From assembly GCA_029378245.1 (NCBI GenBank), contig JARKIF010000011.1, forward strand, positions 682,001-746,000: a stretch of 64,000 bases of DNA. Direction: 5' to 3'. The position numbers and the translations under genes are program-made. The notes below the pieces were generated by a model that saw only the letters and a list, made by a program, of their open reading frames with translations, had not been told where the DNA came from and did no database searches. Source of the stretch: Roridomyces roridus. Lineage: Eukaryota > Basidiomycota > Agaricomycetes > Agaricales > Mycenaceae. Positions 10,620 through 22,951 of this stretch are shown here, in pieces; positions within the stretch are counted from its first letter, which is position 1, and each line of letters begins with the position of its first letter.

Positions 10620-11053
10620 GCACCGCGGTCCACCATCCTCATTCCCATGGACTACACCGACCCGAGTTCAGTCTGCGGGACATTCTCCTCCGGTTCCGCG
10701 GCCGCCGCAAGCGGAGGGACGTTAGCCCACGGTTCCGTTTCCCGATCTCTGATTCTTGTTCGATCCCTAGCTTTGTAACAGATTCCGCTCTACGTCGTCT
10801 GGAAGAAAGCTCCCCCTGTGTTCTTGTCAATGGCCGTATATCTATATCGACGATTCTTGGGCCCAACGCGATCTTGTTGCGCAGCCAGTTACTGCGAGCG
10901 CAATCGGCTTTCTTGTGCCCCGATCAAAAGTGCATTGCTTGCGCTGATGGAAACCTTGGGTTCGGTTCTAATGCTTTGAAATCTTCTGCTTCTGATGAGG
11001 GTGGAGTTCGGGTTACGATCTCAAGACTCGTGATTGATTCACGTTTATTCTAG
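10620..11053 (+). other. Unrecognised open frame, possibly a gene remnant
   Basis: A 144-codon frame with no ATG runs to a TAG at 11053. It is rich in Arg and Ser (FSLRDILLRFRGRRKRRD; later FLCPDQKCIACADGN). A TATA-like stretch lies at about 10513 and a short ATG ORF (MSPTTTRMNSL) begins near 10552 in another frame. I recognise no family. It may be an exon of a decayed gene or chance. Confidence 0.2.
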
Positions 11054-11170
11054 GGTCCTGTCCTCTCAGGGACATGGGAAGCCTGAGATTGCGGAACTAC
11101 TTATTACTCCCCTTGTTAATAAAAATGGAACTACTCTCGATCTCGCCCCCGCTCTGTGATACCACAGCCC

Positions 11171-14100
11171 ATGGAACCCGAAAACCGTCTAGCGAGGATA
11201 GCACTTCGCATAGGACCCGCGCTTGGGTTGCTTGATCAAGTTCAGAATGCTTTTGGAACCCCGTTCATCGGAGCTATTTCAAACACCGTCAAGATGCTGG
11301 TGGACACTGTTCAGGTGCGAGTCACGCCGCATGCTACTGGGCTCTTGCATCGCTGACTGACATCCAGGCCATGAAGAGGAATAAACAAGAATTCCTTGGA
11401 TTTTTGGAGCATGTCCACGGAGTTCTATACGCCATCGTTGATCTCCATATCCATTCAGAGACACCTGGCTACCTGGGACCCAGCACAATTGATCAAGTCG
11501 GGGAATTCATGAGGTGCGTGCGTGGGCGTTCGGCGCGGGACAAAGCTAATCTTCATGTGCAGGACGCTACACAAAATCCATACATTCATTACCGCGCAGC
11601 AACAGGGGACAGTGTTCAGACAGTGGCTCCGTCAGAAGGAGATGAAGGGTCTGTTCAAGAGTTGCGAAATCGGGATTCAAAATGCAGTGAACGTCTTCAA
11701 GGTGTGTGACCTTCAATCCTACCGGTGACTCGAATCTCATCATCTTCTCTCGTAGATTGATTTGAACTCCGAGGCGCTGAACCAGCTCGAAATGACGGAG
11801 CGCATTGCAGCGAAAATGCACCAAGAGCTCCTGGAAATCATTGCTAGTCTCTCTGAATCAGAAGCTACCGTCTCGGAAACCACCTCCAAGGTCATTCTCA
11901 ACTGCAAGAACAATGCAATTGGTGCTTATGAGCCTCTTTGTACAGATGTATTCCGACGAAAGTGACGGGGTCGCAAGCATGAGGTCCTTCTCAATGCTGC
12001 CTGCGCCACCCAGAATATTCCAAGGCCGTGGAGATGAGACCCAGCAACTTGTTCAAATGCTCTCTGGCAAGTCCCCTCGAGTTGCCATTCTAGGTGCAGG
12101 AGGAATAGGAAAAACAAGTCTAGCCAAGGTGGTCTTGCACCACCCAAACATTGCCGGACAACATGAACATCGGTTCTTCGTTCCCTGTGATTCAGCTACC
12201 ACCGCAATTGAACTTGCAGCTGTGGTTGGAGCCCATCTAGGTCTCAACCCAAAGCCCAATCTTACACATACAGTGATCAGCAATCTCTCTGGCAGAACAA
12301 CCTCTTTGCTTATCTTGGACAACCTGGACACCACATGGGAGTCAATGGCATCCCGCCAGGATGTTGAAGATTTTTTGGCATTACTTGACAATGTGGAAAC
12401 TCTGTCATTATTGGTATGGCCATGGTCTTTGAACCATGAAATAACAGTTCATCTAATTCTGCTTCAGATAACACTGCGCGGGGCGGAAAGACCAGGGAGA
12501 ATAAATTGGACAAGGCCGTTTCTGCCACCACTTCAGCCATTGACAACAGAAGCGGCCATGGATATGTTCATGGACATTGCAGATGATGTACATGCACCGG
12601 AAGAAGTTGAACAGCTTTTGCGGTTCACAGATAATCTTCCCCTGGCAGTTGATCTCATGGCACATCTGGTAGACTCTGATGGCTGTTCAAATGTTCTCGC
12701 AAGCTTGGAACAGGAGAAGACTAATATTCTGTCACTGGGTTATGACAGAAGATCAAATCTGGATGTGTCAATCGGCATCTCTCTCAACAGCCCTCGCATA
12801 GCAGCAATTCCACACGCTCTAGATTTGCTCAGAATTCTCTCAATCCTTCCAGATGGCCTCTCCGATGTTGAGCTTCTGCACATCAAATTTCCCATCCCGG
12901 GTGTACTCTCATGTCAGGGTGTCTTGCTCAGCACTTCACTTGCATACCTTGATGAAAGGAATCGACTGAAAGCACTTGTTCCCATTTCGAGAACATATGC
13001 AAAGTTTCCATCCAGTTCAATACTCCCTGGTGGCCCCCTTTCAAACACATTTCCACGCCATTCTGGACCTTTTCAGAAAATACCTGGGAACATTGGCTGC
13101 AAGCAACAGTCTCAATCAGATCAAGCATAATTTTGGCAATCTGAAGCATGTCTTGTCACTTGGACTTGACCCACAAAATTCAAACCTTGGAAACACAATC
13201 AGATGTGTTTTGGCTCTGAATAGGTTCAGTTCTGCCTCTGGGGCTGGATATTCGACTCTCATGGATATGATTCCCGATGTGCTACCTCAGACAGGGGATC
13301 TCAAACTCGAATTGGAGTTCATCACGGAGAGACTCAACACTTCGATTTACAAGCCAAAAGAGGAAAAAGAAATGCTGCTTCAACACGGTTGTGATCTTGT
13401 CCAGGACATTGATGATACAAAATTGAAAAGTAGGTTGTTACCATGACTGTACTTTGCTGACTCTGACAATACTTACCAGTGTTATTCTGCTTCTCAGTTG
13501 CATCCTATTACGAGTCATCGGAAACGGTCTCGGAGCGGATTCTGTGGTACGAAAAATGCCATACACTAGCCGAGTCCTTGCAGGATCTTCCCATTCAATC
13601 ACGAGTCCTAAGTGGACTGGCACGGACAAAATGCGATTTTGGACAGCCTGATGAAGGAAAGCGATTCGCCATTGATGCTCACAAGTTGGCAATCATGTGT
13701 GCAAACCTGTTCTTGCAAGCTGATGCACTATTCCAGCAAGCGCTCTGTTGCTTGAGGTCTGGCAAATATGTTAATGTAGAGTCATATCGACTCCTTGATT
13801 CAGCGGGTCAACTCCTTGGACTTTGTGGATTGTCCAACGGGTTTCTTGATCGCCAGATCTTAGACTGCAAGGCAGAGGTTCAGTTGTCCAAATCTGAATA
13901 TATGGAGGCCCGAAGGAATCATGTGCAACTTGCAAGAGTTGCAGGTGAGAGCCAGAACATCATGCACAAGGGTTACGCTACGATGACAATGGCGCAAATC
14001 GATGTGGAGATAGACCAGGACAAATTTGATGTCCTCGTCCTTGTCAGGGATGCCGAAACAATATTCCAAACCTTGAAACATAATATCGGGCTGCAAATGT

Positions 14101-14606
14101 GCAAGGCAGTTCGTGCAGGACTCAAATTGCGAGAAGCAGACTTTTTGGAAGCGAAACTTGATCTTCAGCGCTGTCTACAGTATTCATGGACCAGTCAACC
14201 CGACCTGACATTTTACTGTCTTGAGAAACTAGCAGACACAGAGTGCTGGCTTGGTTCTAGATTCAAAATGTCATTCAGATACCCAATTACCTATCTGGCC
14301 TTCTCAAAAAAATGCCAAAGCAAGTTGAACTTGTTCAAGGCACTCCAGCACCTTGCAGCAGTTTTCCTTGACTATGAGGATCAAGAGACGGCTGAAAATC
14401 TACTTCTCGTCGCTTTGGAAGGTTTCAAAGTCATGGATGTGCATCGTAGTAGGGCACAATGTCTCTTGAAACTCGGTGATCTCAGTGGGAAGAATGGGGA
14501 CCTGCCAAAGGCCAAAGAACTCTGGAGACAGGCTCAACCATTATTCAAGGGGGCGCAGCAACTCAAGAATGCAGAGGACATTGACCGCAGATTGGTAGAA
14601 AATTGA
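11171..14606 (+). CDS. NB-ARC/TPR NOD-like receptor (NLR1), one frame break
   Basis: This is a fungal STAND-class NLR, a family linked to non-self recognition and programmed cell death. Exons: 11171-11314, 11368-11513, 11563-11701, 11756-11890, 11946-12413, 12468-13429, 13498-14606; introns are 49-68 nt and GT-AG. Residues 1-190 are the helical N-terminal domain usual for this agaricomycete family (FLEHVHGVLYAIVDLHI). The NB-ARC domain has Walker A GAGGIGKTS (about 240), Walker B LLILDNLD (about 300), ITLRGAERP and a GLPL-like DNLPLAVDL. Helical TPR-like repeats fill the C-terminal half. An extra T in the run at 12985-12987 shifts the frame between LKALVPI and REHMQSFHP. Removing one base gives exactly 1034 codons, so this is one recent mutation or an assembly error. 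An upstream GTG frame is ignored; the ATG at 11171 is the first in frame. Confidence 0.85.
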
Positions 14607-15108
14607 ACTTGTTGGTAAGGGATCAGTCACCCTACTTCGTAGTCACATAACCATCTGAGTGCTTACCTGAATAACAATGGAGGAATAACAGTGGAATTTG
14701 ATACGACGAGAAACATACTGAAATAGTGAGGCGAATCGCCGCAACTGAGTATCATTTTTTTTTCAACAAACTCCGCGTCAAAAAATCCAATGATGTCTGA
14801 TGATATTTGCTACATGTAAAAATTGCGTAGTGTACATATGCGTGCATGCCGCCCGTTGTCGTCGGTCGTCGATCTACTGCAAAGTCCGCGCGTCTAAGCC
14901 GAAACCGTGACCTCGAGAGGCTGGCTCCATCCCTCCGCTCATAGTCTGCGAGCGTCTCCTCCACCGTCTGGCGCACTTATGCTCGTGTACTCCATCCCTG
15001 TATTGTCCATATCTCTCGGCCGCATCGCAGTGTCGATGCACACGGGGAGCCCCTTCTTGTATTATGCAGCACTAGACGGAGCAGCGTTGACTATACAAGT
15101 AATTGTTA
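14607..15108. other. 3' flank of NLR1, nothing recognised
   Basis: Contains a short T run at 14756 and no supported ORF. Confidence 0.5.
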
Positions 15109-15116
15109 GGTATGAA

Positions 15117-15658
15117 TAGGGCTCCGACCCGACCGTCAAAATGACGGGTTGACGACCCGTCGTGACGGGTGCCGGGCCGTCCGTTTCGCGCTCGAAGCCA
15201 AAATTTTGACGGCCGGGTCCGGGTCGGGTTAGAGCCATGACGGGTCACCCGTCCCCGTCCGTCGAGGGCTCATGACGGGTTGCGACGGGTCCTCGGCTAA
15301 TTACCCATGCCGAGCTGCCGGTATCATTTGATACTCCACGATTGCGGATCCGGATCATCGGCAGTCTTCTCGATGGCCACTACTGCCACGTACTGCGCTT
15401 CTGGAGGCTTCCGCAGTACCAAGCCGTGATTTTGACTGCCCGCATTCACGTTGACATCAATCTGATGGGTGATTTAGCAGGAGGCACGGGCTGACACCAC
15501 TCTGACCCGTCATGACGGCCGTGACGGGTCTGACGGGTACCACCCGGCCGTTTTGAGGCCTCGCAACATGGTCTGACGGCCGGGTGGGGCCCGTCCGACC
15601 TCCCATGACGGCCGTCAGAGCGACGGCCGTCGCCGTCAACGGCCGGATCGGAGCCCTA
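15117..15658. mobile_element. hAT-type MITE 1 (542 bp, GC-rich)
   Basis: Inverted termini TAGGGCTCCGA at both ends are flanked by a perfect 8-bp target duplication GGTATGAA (15109-15116 and 15659-15666). Eight-bp duplications and TAGGG-type ends are features of the hAT superfamily. The interior is filled with copies of GACGGGT, GACGGCC and their complements, probably subterminal transposase-binding sites. It has no transposase ORF, so it is non-autonomous. Confidence 0.88.
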
Positions 15659-15666
15659 GGTATGAA

Positions 15667-16559
15667 GACCAGGATTAATCCGTGCTCGCTGGTTGATCAA
15701 TCCCTCTTCCGCGGCTGCGTATTTGAAGCTAGACCAGAGCCCGATATATCATAGACAGAATGGTTACGAGTCTAATTTGAAGCTTTGTAAGGTCCGGCTC
15801 GACCTCTAATTGCCTAGACTCGTCGCCGTTGCGATCGCACGACAACCCGTCTCCATCGCCCTGTTCCACACAGCTTTAAAGAAAAAGATAGAGTGAAAAG
15901 AAAATGATGTCACCCAGTCAGCCCTGTTAACCGTGATGCATTGATGTCCCTCTCAGTCTACCCCCGCGCTTCCCGTTCGATCCGGCTCTCGCTCCTGGCT
16001 TATCCCACCAGATTTTTTTTCACAACTGCCAGGTACTTGACTGTGTCGGATAACTGCAAAATACTTGACTATGCTCGAGCTCACCTGGATCCTGCACCGT
16101 TGTGGCAGAAATCGTCACTCGATAGCCGGAACAAGGTACAAAACTCAGATCGTGATATCCCCGAAATCTGACAGTATTCCAGTGGCATTGGGACCCACAC
16201 GAAGACACCCTTCTCGACTTTTACTAGAAGAGTCCATGTTGATCCCAAACAACGCTGCCGCACCCAATTTGTTAAACCCTCAGCTCGTTCTGAGTCCTCT
16301 CTTCTTGCTTTTTTTCCGCATCCGGCCGGGATGTTCGGAGATTCCTTACCCGGTGTGTGACACTGGCCCTCGACACTACTTTTACTACCGCGCCAATCAT
16401 TCCAAGAGATTAAACCGTCTGATGTATGTTGAAACAAGGGACACACCTACAATCGGCCGGTGTCTGAAATTCTGAGCCTGGTTCCAACGAGTCAAGTCCC
16501 TTCTGCAGGTGGTTATAGTACTTTCATTCTTGCTCCTAGAATTAGATTTGACTTTCGGC
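15667..16559. other. Intergenic, nothing recognised
   Basis: Short open frames occur on both strands, without family motifs. I see no gene or RNA. Confidence 0.45.
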
Positions 16560-16795
16560 AAGGAAGAAAAATAAAAGAAAAAAGTCACTCTCTGGGAAGA
16601 AACCGAACATCCGCGAGGCCAGAGTTGAACTGGGGGCGGCGGTGTTGTATTACGGATCAAATCAACGCGAGGGAGGCGTTTGAGTTTGAAGGTACTGAAA
16701 TATGCTGCATTTGCGACACGTTCCAAGCAGAGGCATCCGCGGGAGGTGAATTTACATCTGTAAAGTCGTGCATTCCAATTTCGAACCATTAATCT
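16560..16795 (-). repeat. Dispersed SINE-like repeat, copy 1
   Basis: In reverse complement the stretch matches 60826-61022 in blocks: ATGGTTCGAAAT..GAATGCACGACTT, CTCCCGCGGA, GTAATACAACAC, CCCCCAGTTC.ACTCTGGC and GACTTTTT. The AGTTCRACTCT core is close to the RNA polymerase III B box. Two copies 44 kb apart with divergent flanks mark a mobile or duplicated repeat; a tRNA-derived SINE is possible but no full cloverleaf is visible. Confidence 0.45.
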
Positions 16796-16984
16796 GTGGC
16801 GCGTCCGCTGGTAATTTAACTATGAAGGCTGGGTAATTTCAGCTCGAGGATGAACGAGCGCTCTGGTGGGAGCGCTCTACGGGTAGCTCGAGTGCCTCGA
16901 GCAAGGTGAATTGAGGTTCCCGTCCTTACTGGAGGGGCTGGGTTCTTCCCCGGAAGCCTCCGTGGGTGGTTATCTCTCCCGAAA

Positions 16985-17345
16985 TGGTGATCATCAATCA
17001 CACATAACAAGACCAACGTGAAACTTTCACTCCTTGACCACGACAGCGACAAAGCCGCGGTGCTCGTTCCGCACAGGACTTGCCACGTCCTCCTCTCGAG
17101 CGGGAAGGTCTGAGACTTCAAACTCCTTCGATAGGTCCTCGACGGACCCGGCTTCAATCGCCGAACGGTACACCAGATACACATTCGCCACTCCCGTTAT
17201 CCCGAAGATCTCTCAGCGAAGGAGGGCTGGTTTTGGTGGGCTTGGCAACTGCCGTGGAGTCGGGAGGTACGTCCTTCTCTATCTCGTCTTCATCTGCCCC
17301 TCTATCGCGCCAAACGTCGGCCCTTTGTGGCGCGGGCTGCGCAAA
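16985..17345 (-). repeat. Duplicated gene-tail fragment, copy 1
   Basis: The minus strand carries a coding-like tail (VANVYLVYRSAIEAGSVED, ending EHRGFVAVVVKE and a stop at 17027-17029). It is repeated at 21790-22150 (minus) and 59800-60160 (plus). I do not recognise the protein. Only the 3' part is present here, and it abuts the start of the MYND gene at 17414, so it forms that gene's upstream region. Confidence 0.6.
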
Positions 17346-17413
17346 ATGCCGTGTGTATTTGATACGCGGGGCTTCTCTCCTCTCACCATCATCTCCCCCT
17401 TGTCTCCCTCGCA

Positions 17414-19354
17414 ATGGATGGCAGAGAGCTTGGACGCAAAGTGACGGCTACGCCGATGAGAGTGAGCATTTGCGTACGTAGTCCCCGGGTCTAGCTTCTA
17501 ACCTCCCTTGCAGTACATCACGGCGGCACGGCAGCAAAGTCTTGTGGGCCTCGAAGCGCTCGAGGACCTTGCAAGTGTCTGGGAAGACATTCTTGAAACT
17601 GTGGAGCTGGGAGTTGTGGATCTGTTTCTCTCCCATCTCGATGAAGATCTGGCGCCAAAACCATCTTCCCCGCGCGAATGGCAAATTGACGCCGACTTTG
17701 CGTACACGGCGATCTCGGCGCTCGCTTACATGGGCAAAATCCTCGAAAATCCGAACTTGGCCCTCCAGACGGAGGCAATCTTCTCTGCTTTGCCAGGGAT
17801 CATCAAATGGTCCCAATACGTCTACGACATGAAAGCGGAGGACTCCCCGGATTTCATCCACACGCTCATCCATCTCTTTGCTCTCTGCGCGGAATTTCCG
17901 GCGTGGGCTCCAGTCCTGTTCGACATTCCTGGGTGTCTACAACTCATGACCAAATTGTGGATATGGGACAGCACTGCGGCCCACACCGATACAACGCGAG
18001 CGCTAGCAATTATTCTTGCGCACGCGAAGGGCCGGGTGGACGTCTACGATCGAATTGACGACGCTGTCGATGGTGATGTCGGGTCCATCGCACGGCTGGC
18101 GTTACGCCGGGCGAAGAAGGCCACCAAGAGGATCGACACCGAGGAAGGGCAAATTGGGTTCACGGTGTGCGTCGACTTGATAAGCACCCTTTGCTATCCT
18201 CCACCGCCGCACCGTTTCCGTGAAGCCTTTTTCGCGGCTGGGGTCATCACGACTCTCACTCGGTCGTTTGTGACGGTTTCCCGCATCATCCCCTCCAATC
18301 CCACCCAAAGCCACGAGATGATGTTTATCTCTTTCGTCAACTTCTTCGCATTCTCCCTCGAGGGTTCCGACTACTTGTCCGTCGTGCAGGCGGTCAAGGC
18401 AGGCTTTCTGCAGGCCTTGATTCGCTGCAGTCCCGCATTTCCACATATGGAGGAGCTCCTCGTGGATAGGGCGCTGGATATTGTGAGTAACATCATGCCG
18501 CTGTACACGGTCTACTACTCCTTCATGCATGCTATCGGGCACTTTATAGAGGAGTGGAGGGACCCACCTTACACGGAGCTGTTGGAGCAGCCGGAGATGG
18601 CCGAGGCATTCTCACCGTTCCTCATAACTGCCGACAGGCGTGTGGCGGCTATGCAGTATTGGGATGGAGGAAGAGGGCCGAGTTGCAGGTGTCATAACTT
18701 GCAGGTACGATTCGAGTCCTCATGTGCTTCGCTTGGATGCTCATATGTTCCGGGCGCCAGTGTCAGAATCTGAATGCTCAAACAAAACTGAAGCGCTGCG
18801 AAGCCTGTAGGACAGTGTATTACTGCTCTCTCCCGTGTCAAAGGCTCGACTGGAAGGCGACTCACCGGAGGCTGTGTCATCCGTTCCGGCTACAACGTCC
18901 ATCTGGTGAATCTTCATTCATCCCCTCCGCTGCGAGCACCTTTGATTATGTACATACAGGACAACGTCCAAAGCGCGACATGGATTGTTTGCGTGCCATA
19001 GCCCAATACACCGCCGACCTCGACCGTACCGTCTTCCTCTTCATTGCAGAGCGCGACTTCCCGGACACACCCCTCGACGAACTCATCCCGTGGATCGACT
19101 TTACCTGCGTTCCCGAGAATTTGAGTCTCAAACTCGTTAAAGACGCCGTCGAGTGGGACCCGAATTTCCTTTCGTTCATGGAAAGATGCCGTTCTTGGGG
19201 CGTCATCATCATGGGGTGTTCGAGGAGGAATGGGAGCCAGAACGAGAACCTTTGGTTCCCTGCTGGGAGGAAGGATTTTTGGACGGACGGGAACTCGGAA
19301 GAAGTGGAGGTGGATTTGGGGCAGTTGTCGTTTAAATTTGAGGGTGATCCATAG
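17414..19354 (+). CDS. MYND-finger protein (intact family member)
   Basis: Exons: 17414-17461, 17514-18704, 18761-18905, 18960-19354; about 592 residues. All junctions are GT-AG and in phase, and the last two introns match the positions in pseudogene 1. Residues 17-405 are helical (GLEALEDLASVWEDILETVELG; LPGIIKWSQYVYD; VVQAVKAGFLQALIRC) and look armadillo-like. The zinc finger spans about 409-452 (CHNLQ, CQN, RCEACRTVYYCSLPCQRLDWKATHRRLC), with the Cys/His spacing of MYND domains. The C-terminal part carries AERDFPDTPLDELIPWIDF, shared with pseudogene 1, then KDFWTDG. MYND domains bind proline-rich partner peptides; agaricomycetes have many such uncharacterised genes. The ATG at 17414 is inferred from a 16-codon first exon joined in phase. 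Confidence 0.85.
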
Positions 19355-20308
19355 TTGTTCCCTACTTTTTCCAGTTTTCTTCTGGTATTGTAAATTGTAT
19401 TGTACTTGCCGGTGTAACTAACCGCCTTCTCATCTCTCCTGTGTATGATACTTGTTCAATAATTGCACCGTCACCCATTAACGTGACCCAGTACAGAGCT
19501 GCACGACCTCTAATGTGCAGTGGAGAATTTGTTGAATCGGTGAAATTTCCCATCTCTTCGGGGAAGCAAGCTAACAGCATTGCCCAATTAACTCCCGGCA
19601 ACGCACAATTTCGGAACAAAAGAATCCTTATATCTGGATGGGCTATGCTCAGGACGGAGTCAAACCGGCACCTCGCGGTATGGGACGGCTCGAGGCCGCA
19701 CAATAGTCAAATGGTGGTAGAAATTTTGAAATCGTGACCTGAAGCTAACCGTAAACTAACCGTCAGCAAGATAGAGCGGTCCACATACAGATTCAGCTGT
19801 AGATTAATTAGAAGCAGTTGCATATGGGGTACACCATTTGGAAATGTAGCGGATTGAGCTTCAAACGGTGCGCAAACCATTTCAACATATCGATTCTGAA
19901 AACTCCGTACCGCCCATGGGCCGTTCAAATCATTGGATAGAGCTCGGTGACATGCTGGCGGATGCAAGAATCACCATTCCGACTTCATAATACAGGGATG
20001 AAGAGGAAGCACCGGCGGAAATTTCTCCCGTGTTTGTTTTTTGTGGAGGTCGAGTGATTTGGAAAGATTTCAATGTCTGCCCCAGACATGTGGAGCTCAA
20101 CGAAGGAAAGTCGCATTAAACGGTTTACTAAGTATGTACGCAAAAGATATCAATATCCCTGTGGCGGAACCTGCTCCGTCTTCCTAGTATTGTCCGTAGA
20201 ATAGTAGTGAATGTGTTCAAGAAATATCCGTCAAAATACACCGCAGCAAGACCTTTATAAAATACGATCAAGAACGGCGTGAGCTGAAAGAGCGAACCCA
20301 CCTTTTCA
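19355..20308. other. Intergenic between convergent MYND and F-box genes
   Basis: This 0.95 kb separates the 3' ends of two genes. Open frames up to 113 codons show no motif. I see no gene. Confidence 0.5.
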
Positions 20309-21751
20309 TCAGTAGAAGTTATTCACATCATCCGTCCCAATGTGAATGCGCAGACCCCGCGCCGCGAGTGCACGAAGAGGAAGCACATTAATGAGCGGAA
20401 GACGTAGGACGCTATCCGAGTAGTCGCCCAAGCGGAATTCGTCACCCGTAATCGGAGCAGTCCAGATGAGACGGAACGATTCGAGTCTCGCATGCGCCCC
20501 ATCCTCATCGCATCTCGAACCTAGCACACCCAACAACTCGTCGTCCACCCGATCCGACCCGCAATTAGACAACACAAATGTCTGGAGTTTAGGCAGCACA
20601 TCGGGCGATGTACGCCGGTCCAGAGCGCGGATGACGTCGGTTGTGAATTGCGGGCCACGCCACACGGAACGGTTCGAACGGACCAGTTCGAGTGTGGTGA
20701 GCTCTGTGAGGGGAAGAAGCCATTCCACCGGCGGGGTGGGTGCCATGCCGAGGACAAGGGTAGTGAGCGTGCTCGATACGCGCTCTAGGAATGGAGAAAC
20801 ATTGGAATCGAGGGTATCCTCGTATTCGCCGTCAATTCCTCCCAGCTGCATGCGCTCCAAACGAGGCAGGGTGAGCCACGGCAGGATATCGTGGTCCTCG
20901 TCGCGACCGGTGAGAGCGAAAGAAGTGATGAGGGTGTGACGGACACTGAGCGATGTATCTGGCTCCTCCTCCTCCTCCGGCGAGAAGCGACGGTTGAACT
21001 CGACAAGGCCGGTGGCGGATTGTAATGCCGTCAGAGTGTGCGTGAGTGGCACAAAGCAAAGGGACAACTTTGTCAGTTGTTTCCAGGGCATATTGATCAA
21101 CGATATTGGCAGGACGCTCGTGAGAGAGAGATGGTCGAGTGCTGGGGCTCCATCCGCATCGAAAAGATTATTTTCTCCTGTGAGGATGTCGTCCATGTCG
21201 TCGAGATTGGAAATCACGAGCTGAGAGAGTACGGGGAAGGCTGGGACAGCCTTGAAGTCCTCCAGAGAAGGTACGTCGAGGCGAAGGTGCTTCAATCTCG
21301 CCGCGTATTTGTGAACCATACGCTCCACGACGGGGGCCTCCGCATCGGGGGGAGCACATAGGGCCAAGGAAATGGGACGAGTACCAGCGCGGGTGAGCCA
21401 CTCGTCTACAGATTCCTCCACGTCCGGATAATACTCCAAATGAAGGTCGGGAAATGAATCCCACAAAGCAGGGATGGATAAGGCCAAAGACCTCCACGCC
21501 CGGCAGATGCGGGTGAGAAGAAAGGGCGTAAAGTAGAGGGAGATGGAGCGGGAGTGGAGACTGTTGACCTTGCACCACATGAAGATTTCCGTCGTGACTT
21601 CGGGAGCAAGCGTCAGAACGGGGTATGTGACGAGGTCCAACTCATCGAGGATGGCATCTCGCTGGGCTTCGAGGTCCTCTGGCACAGTGTCCAGCTTGGA
21701 TATCTCGGAGTCCAAGGCTTCCAGACGCTTTCGAAGCTCGTGAGTCTGCAT
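20309..21751 (-). CDS. F-box protein 1
   Basis: An uninterrupted 480-residue frame. The first 35 residues form a short coiled coil (RKRLEALDSEISKLDTVPEDLEAQRDAIL) followed by an F-box (about 43-90: LTLAPEVTTEIFMWCK ... RICRAWRSLALSIPALWDSF). The remainder has leucine-rich-like strands (LDHLSLTSVLP, LTKLSLCFV, LTTLVLGM, LTTLELVRS). F-box proteins dock substrates to the SCF ubiquitin ligase through Skp1; coiled coil + F-box + LRR-like tail is the common agaricomycete layout. Substrate unknown. The gene begins about 40 bp from duplicated block A, which forms its upstream region. Confidence 0.85.
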   Translation of the reverse strand: MQTHELRKRLEALDSEISKLDTVPEDLEAQRDAILDELDLVTYPVLTLAPEVTTEIFMWCKVNSLHSRSISLYFTPFLLTRICRAWRSLALSIPALWDSFPDLHLEYYPDVEESVDEWLTRAGTRPISLALCAPPDAEAPVVERMVHKYAARLKHLRLDVPSLEDFKAVPAFPVLSQLVISNLDDMDDILTGENNLFDADGAPALDHLSLTSVLPISLINMPWKQLTKLSLCFVPLTHTLTALQSATGLVEFNRRFSPEEEEEPDTSLSVRHTLITSFALTGRDEDHDILPWLTLPRLERMQLGGIDGEYEDTLDSNVSPFLERVSSTLTTLVLGMAPTPPVEWLLPLTELTTLELVRSNRSVWRGPQFTTDVIRALDRRTSPDVLPKLQTFVLSNCGSDRVDDELLGVLGSRCDEDGAHARLESFRLIWTAPITGDEFRLGDYSDSVLRLPLINVLPLRALAARGLRIHIGTDDVNNFY

Positions 21752-21789
21752 CGAGGGGAGGAAGAGACGTGGTCAAGACGTGGTGGCAG

Positions 21790-22735
21790 TTGATCATCAA
21801 TCAAACCTAACACGACCAACTTGAAATTTTCACTTGTTGACCACGACGGCCTCAAAGCCGCGATGCTCGTTCCGCACAGGACTTGCCACGTCCTCCTCTC
21901 GAGCGGGAAGGTCTGAGACTCCAAACTCCCTCGATAGGTCCTCGACGGACCCGGCTTCAATCGCCGAACGGCACACCAGATACACGCTCGCCACTCGCCT
22001 TTGTCCCGAAGATCTCTCAGCGAAGGAGGGCTGGTTTTGGTGGGCTTGGGAACTGCTGTGGAGTCGGGAGGTACGTCGTCCTCCATCTTTCTCATTCACC
22101 CCTCTATCGCGCCAAACGTTGGTCCTTTGTAGCGCGGGCTGCGTTGGCCTGGATGCTCGAACGCTGTCTCTGGCATTGAGGATCTTTGCACAGGTACGGG
22201 CAGACAAGTAAGGCATCCATGGCCAGTGCACCCGTCCTAGTCTCTCCCACACAACGCTACCCGTCACATCTGGAGCTCGCTGTCAACGACGCTTGCTGCC
22301 AGGGACCGTGCGGAGCTGCGGGGTAAATCCCTGACTGTTGTCCTCTGACACGGATCGCACACGCTGCTGACCTCGGCCTCTCCATGCCGTATGTCGACGG
22401 AGTAAATTCGTCGCATTTCGGTGAAGCTGTAACGAGTGCGTGGGCGGTGGGCCGGATGGCGAGGTCCTTTGATCCTCGTCGTCGTCAGGTTCATCGACGG
22501 GTAGCCTGGGAGGGGCGAGTGCGTATGAGGAGGGTGTGGAATGAATAATGACGATGGAGGCGCGTTCCTCCCTTCAGTGCACTTTGCGGAACGTGTCGAC
22601 CATTTGACGCGCAACTCGATTCAGACTATTCTGACGCCGTCGTGGCTCCCAATTTTTGGTTTCCTTTGGTACTCTTCGGAGTCCTTTGCGCAATTTGTTA
22701 CTTCGGTTTCGTTGGTACGTTCTCTCCGTCTGTTT
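21790..22735 (-). repeat. Duplicated block A (about 0.95 kb)
   Basis: The minus strand carries the tail also seen at 16985-17345 (VASVYLVCRSAIEAGSVED, stop at 21830-21832). Beyond it, 22300-22735 matches 59310-59640 in inverted orientation: shared text around GGGCCGGATG, CTTTGATCCTCGTCGTCGTC and a start-like ATGACRATGGAGGCGCGTTCC. On the plus strand that start (22552) opens a short frame that stops after 17 codons. The block looks like a divergent pair of gene ends duplicated as a unit. I recognise neither product. Confidence 0.6.
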
Positions 22736-22951
22736 CCTATCCCATTCTTACACACAGCCCAGGGCGTTTACTATTCTCTTTTCGTAGATTTGCCTTTGTC
22801 AGTAGCACCGTCCATCTATCCATTATTCTCACTCTCTCGTCCTTCACGCGTCTCGCTTCCCGTGTTCGTCGATGGCACAGAGTATAAAGAGTCTTGTCCT
22901 TGCTCCTGACGGCTTCTGAATCAAGTACACCAGACATACTAAGCTACGACG

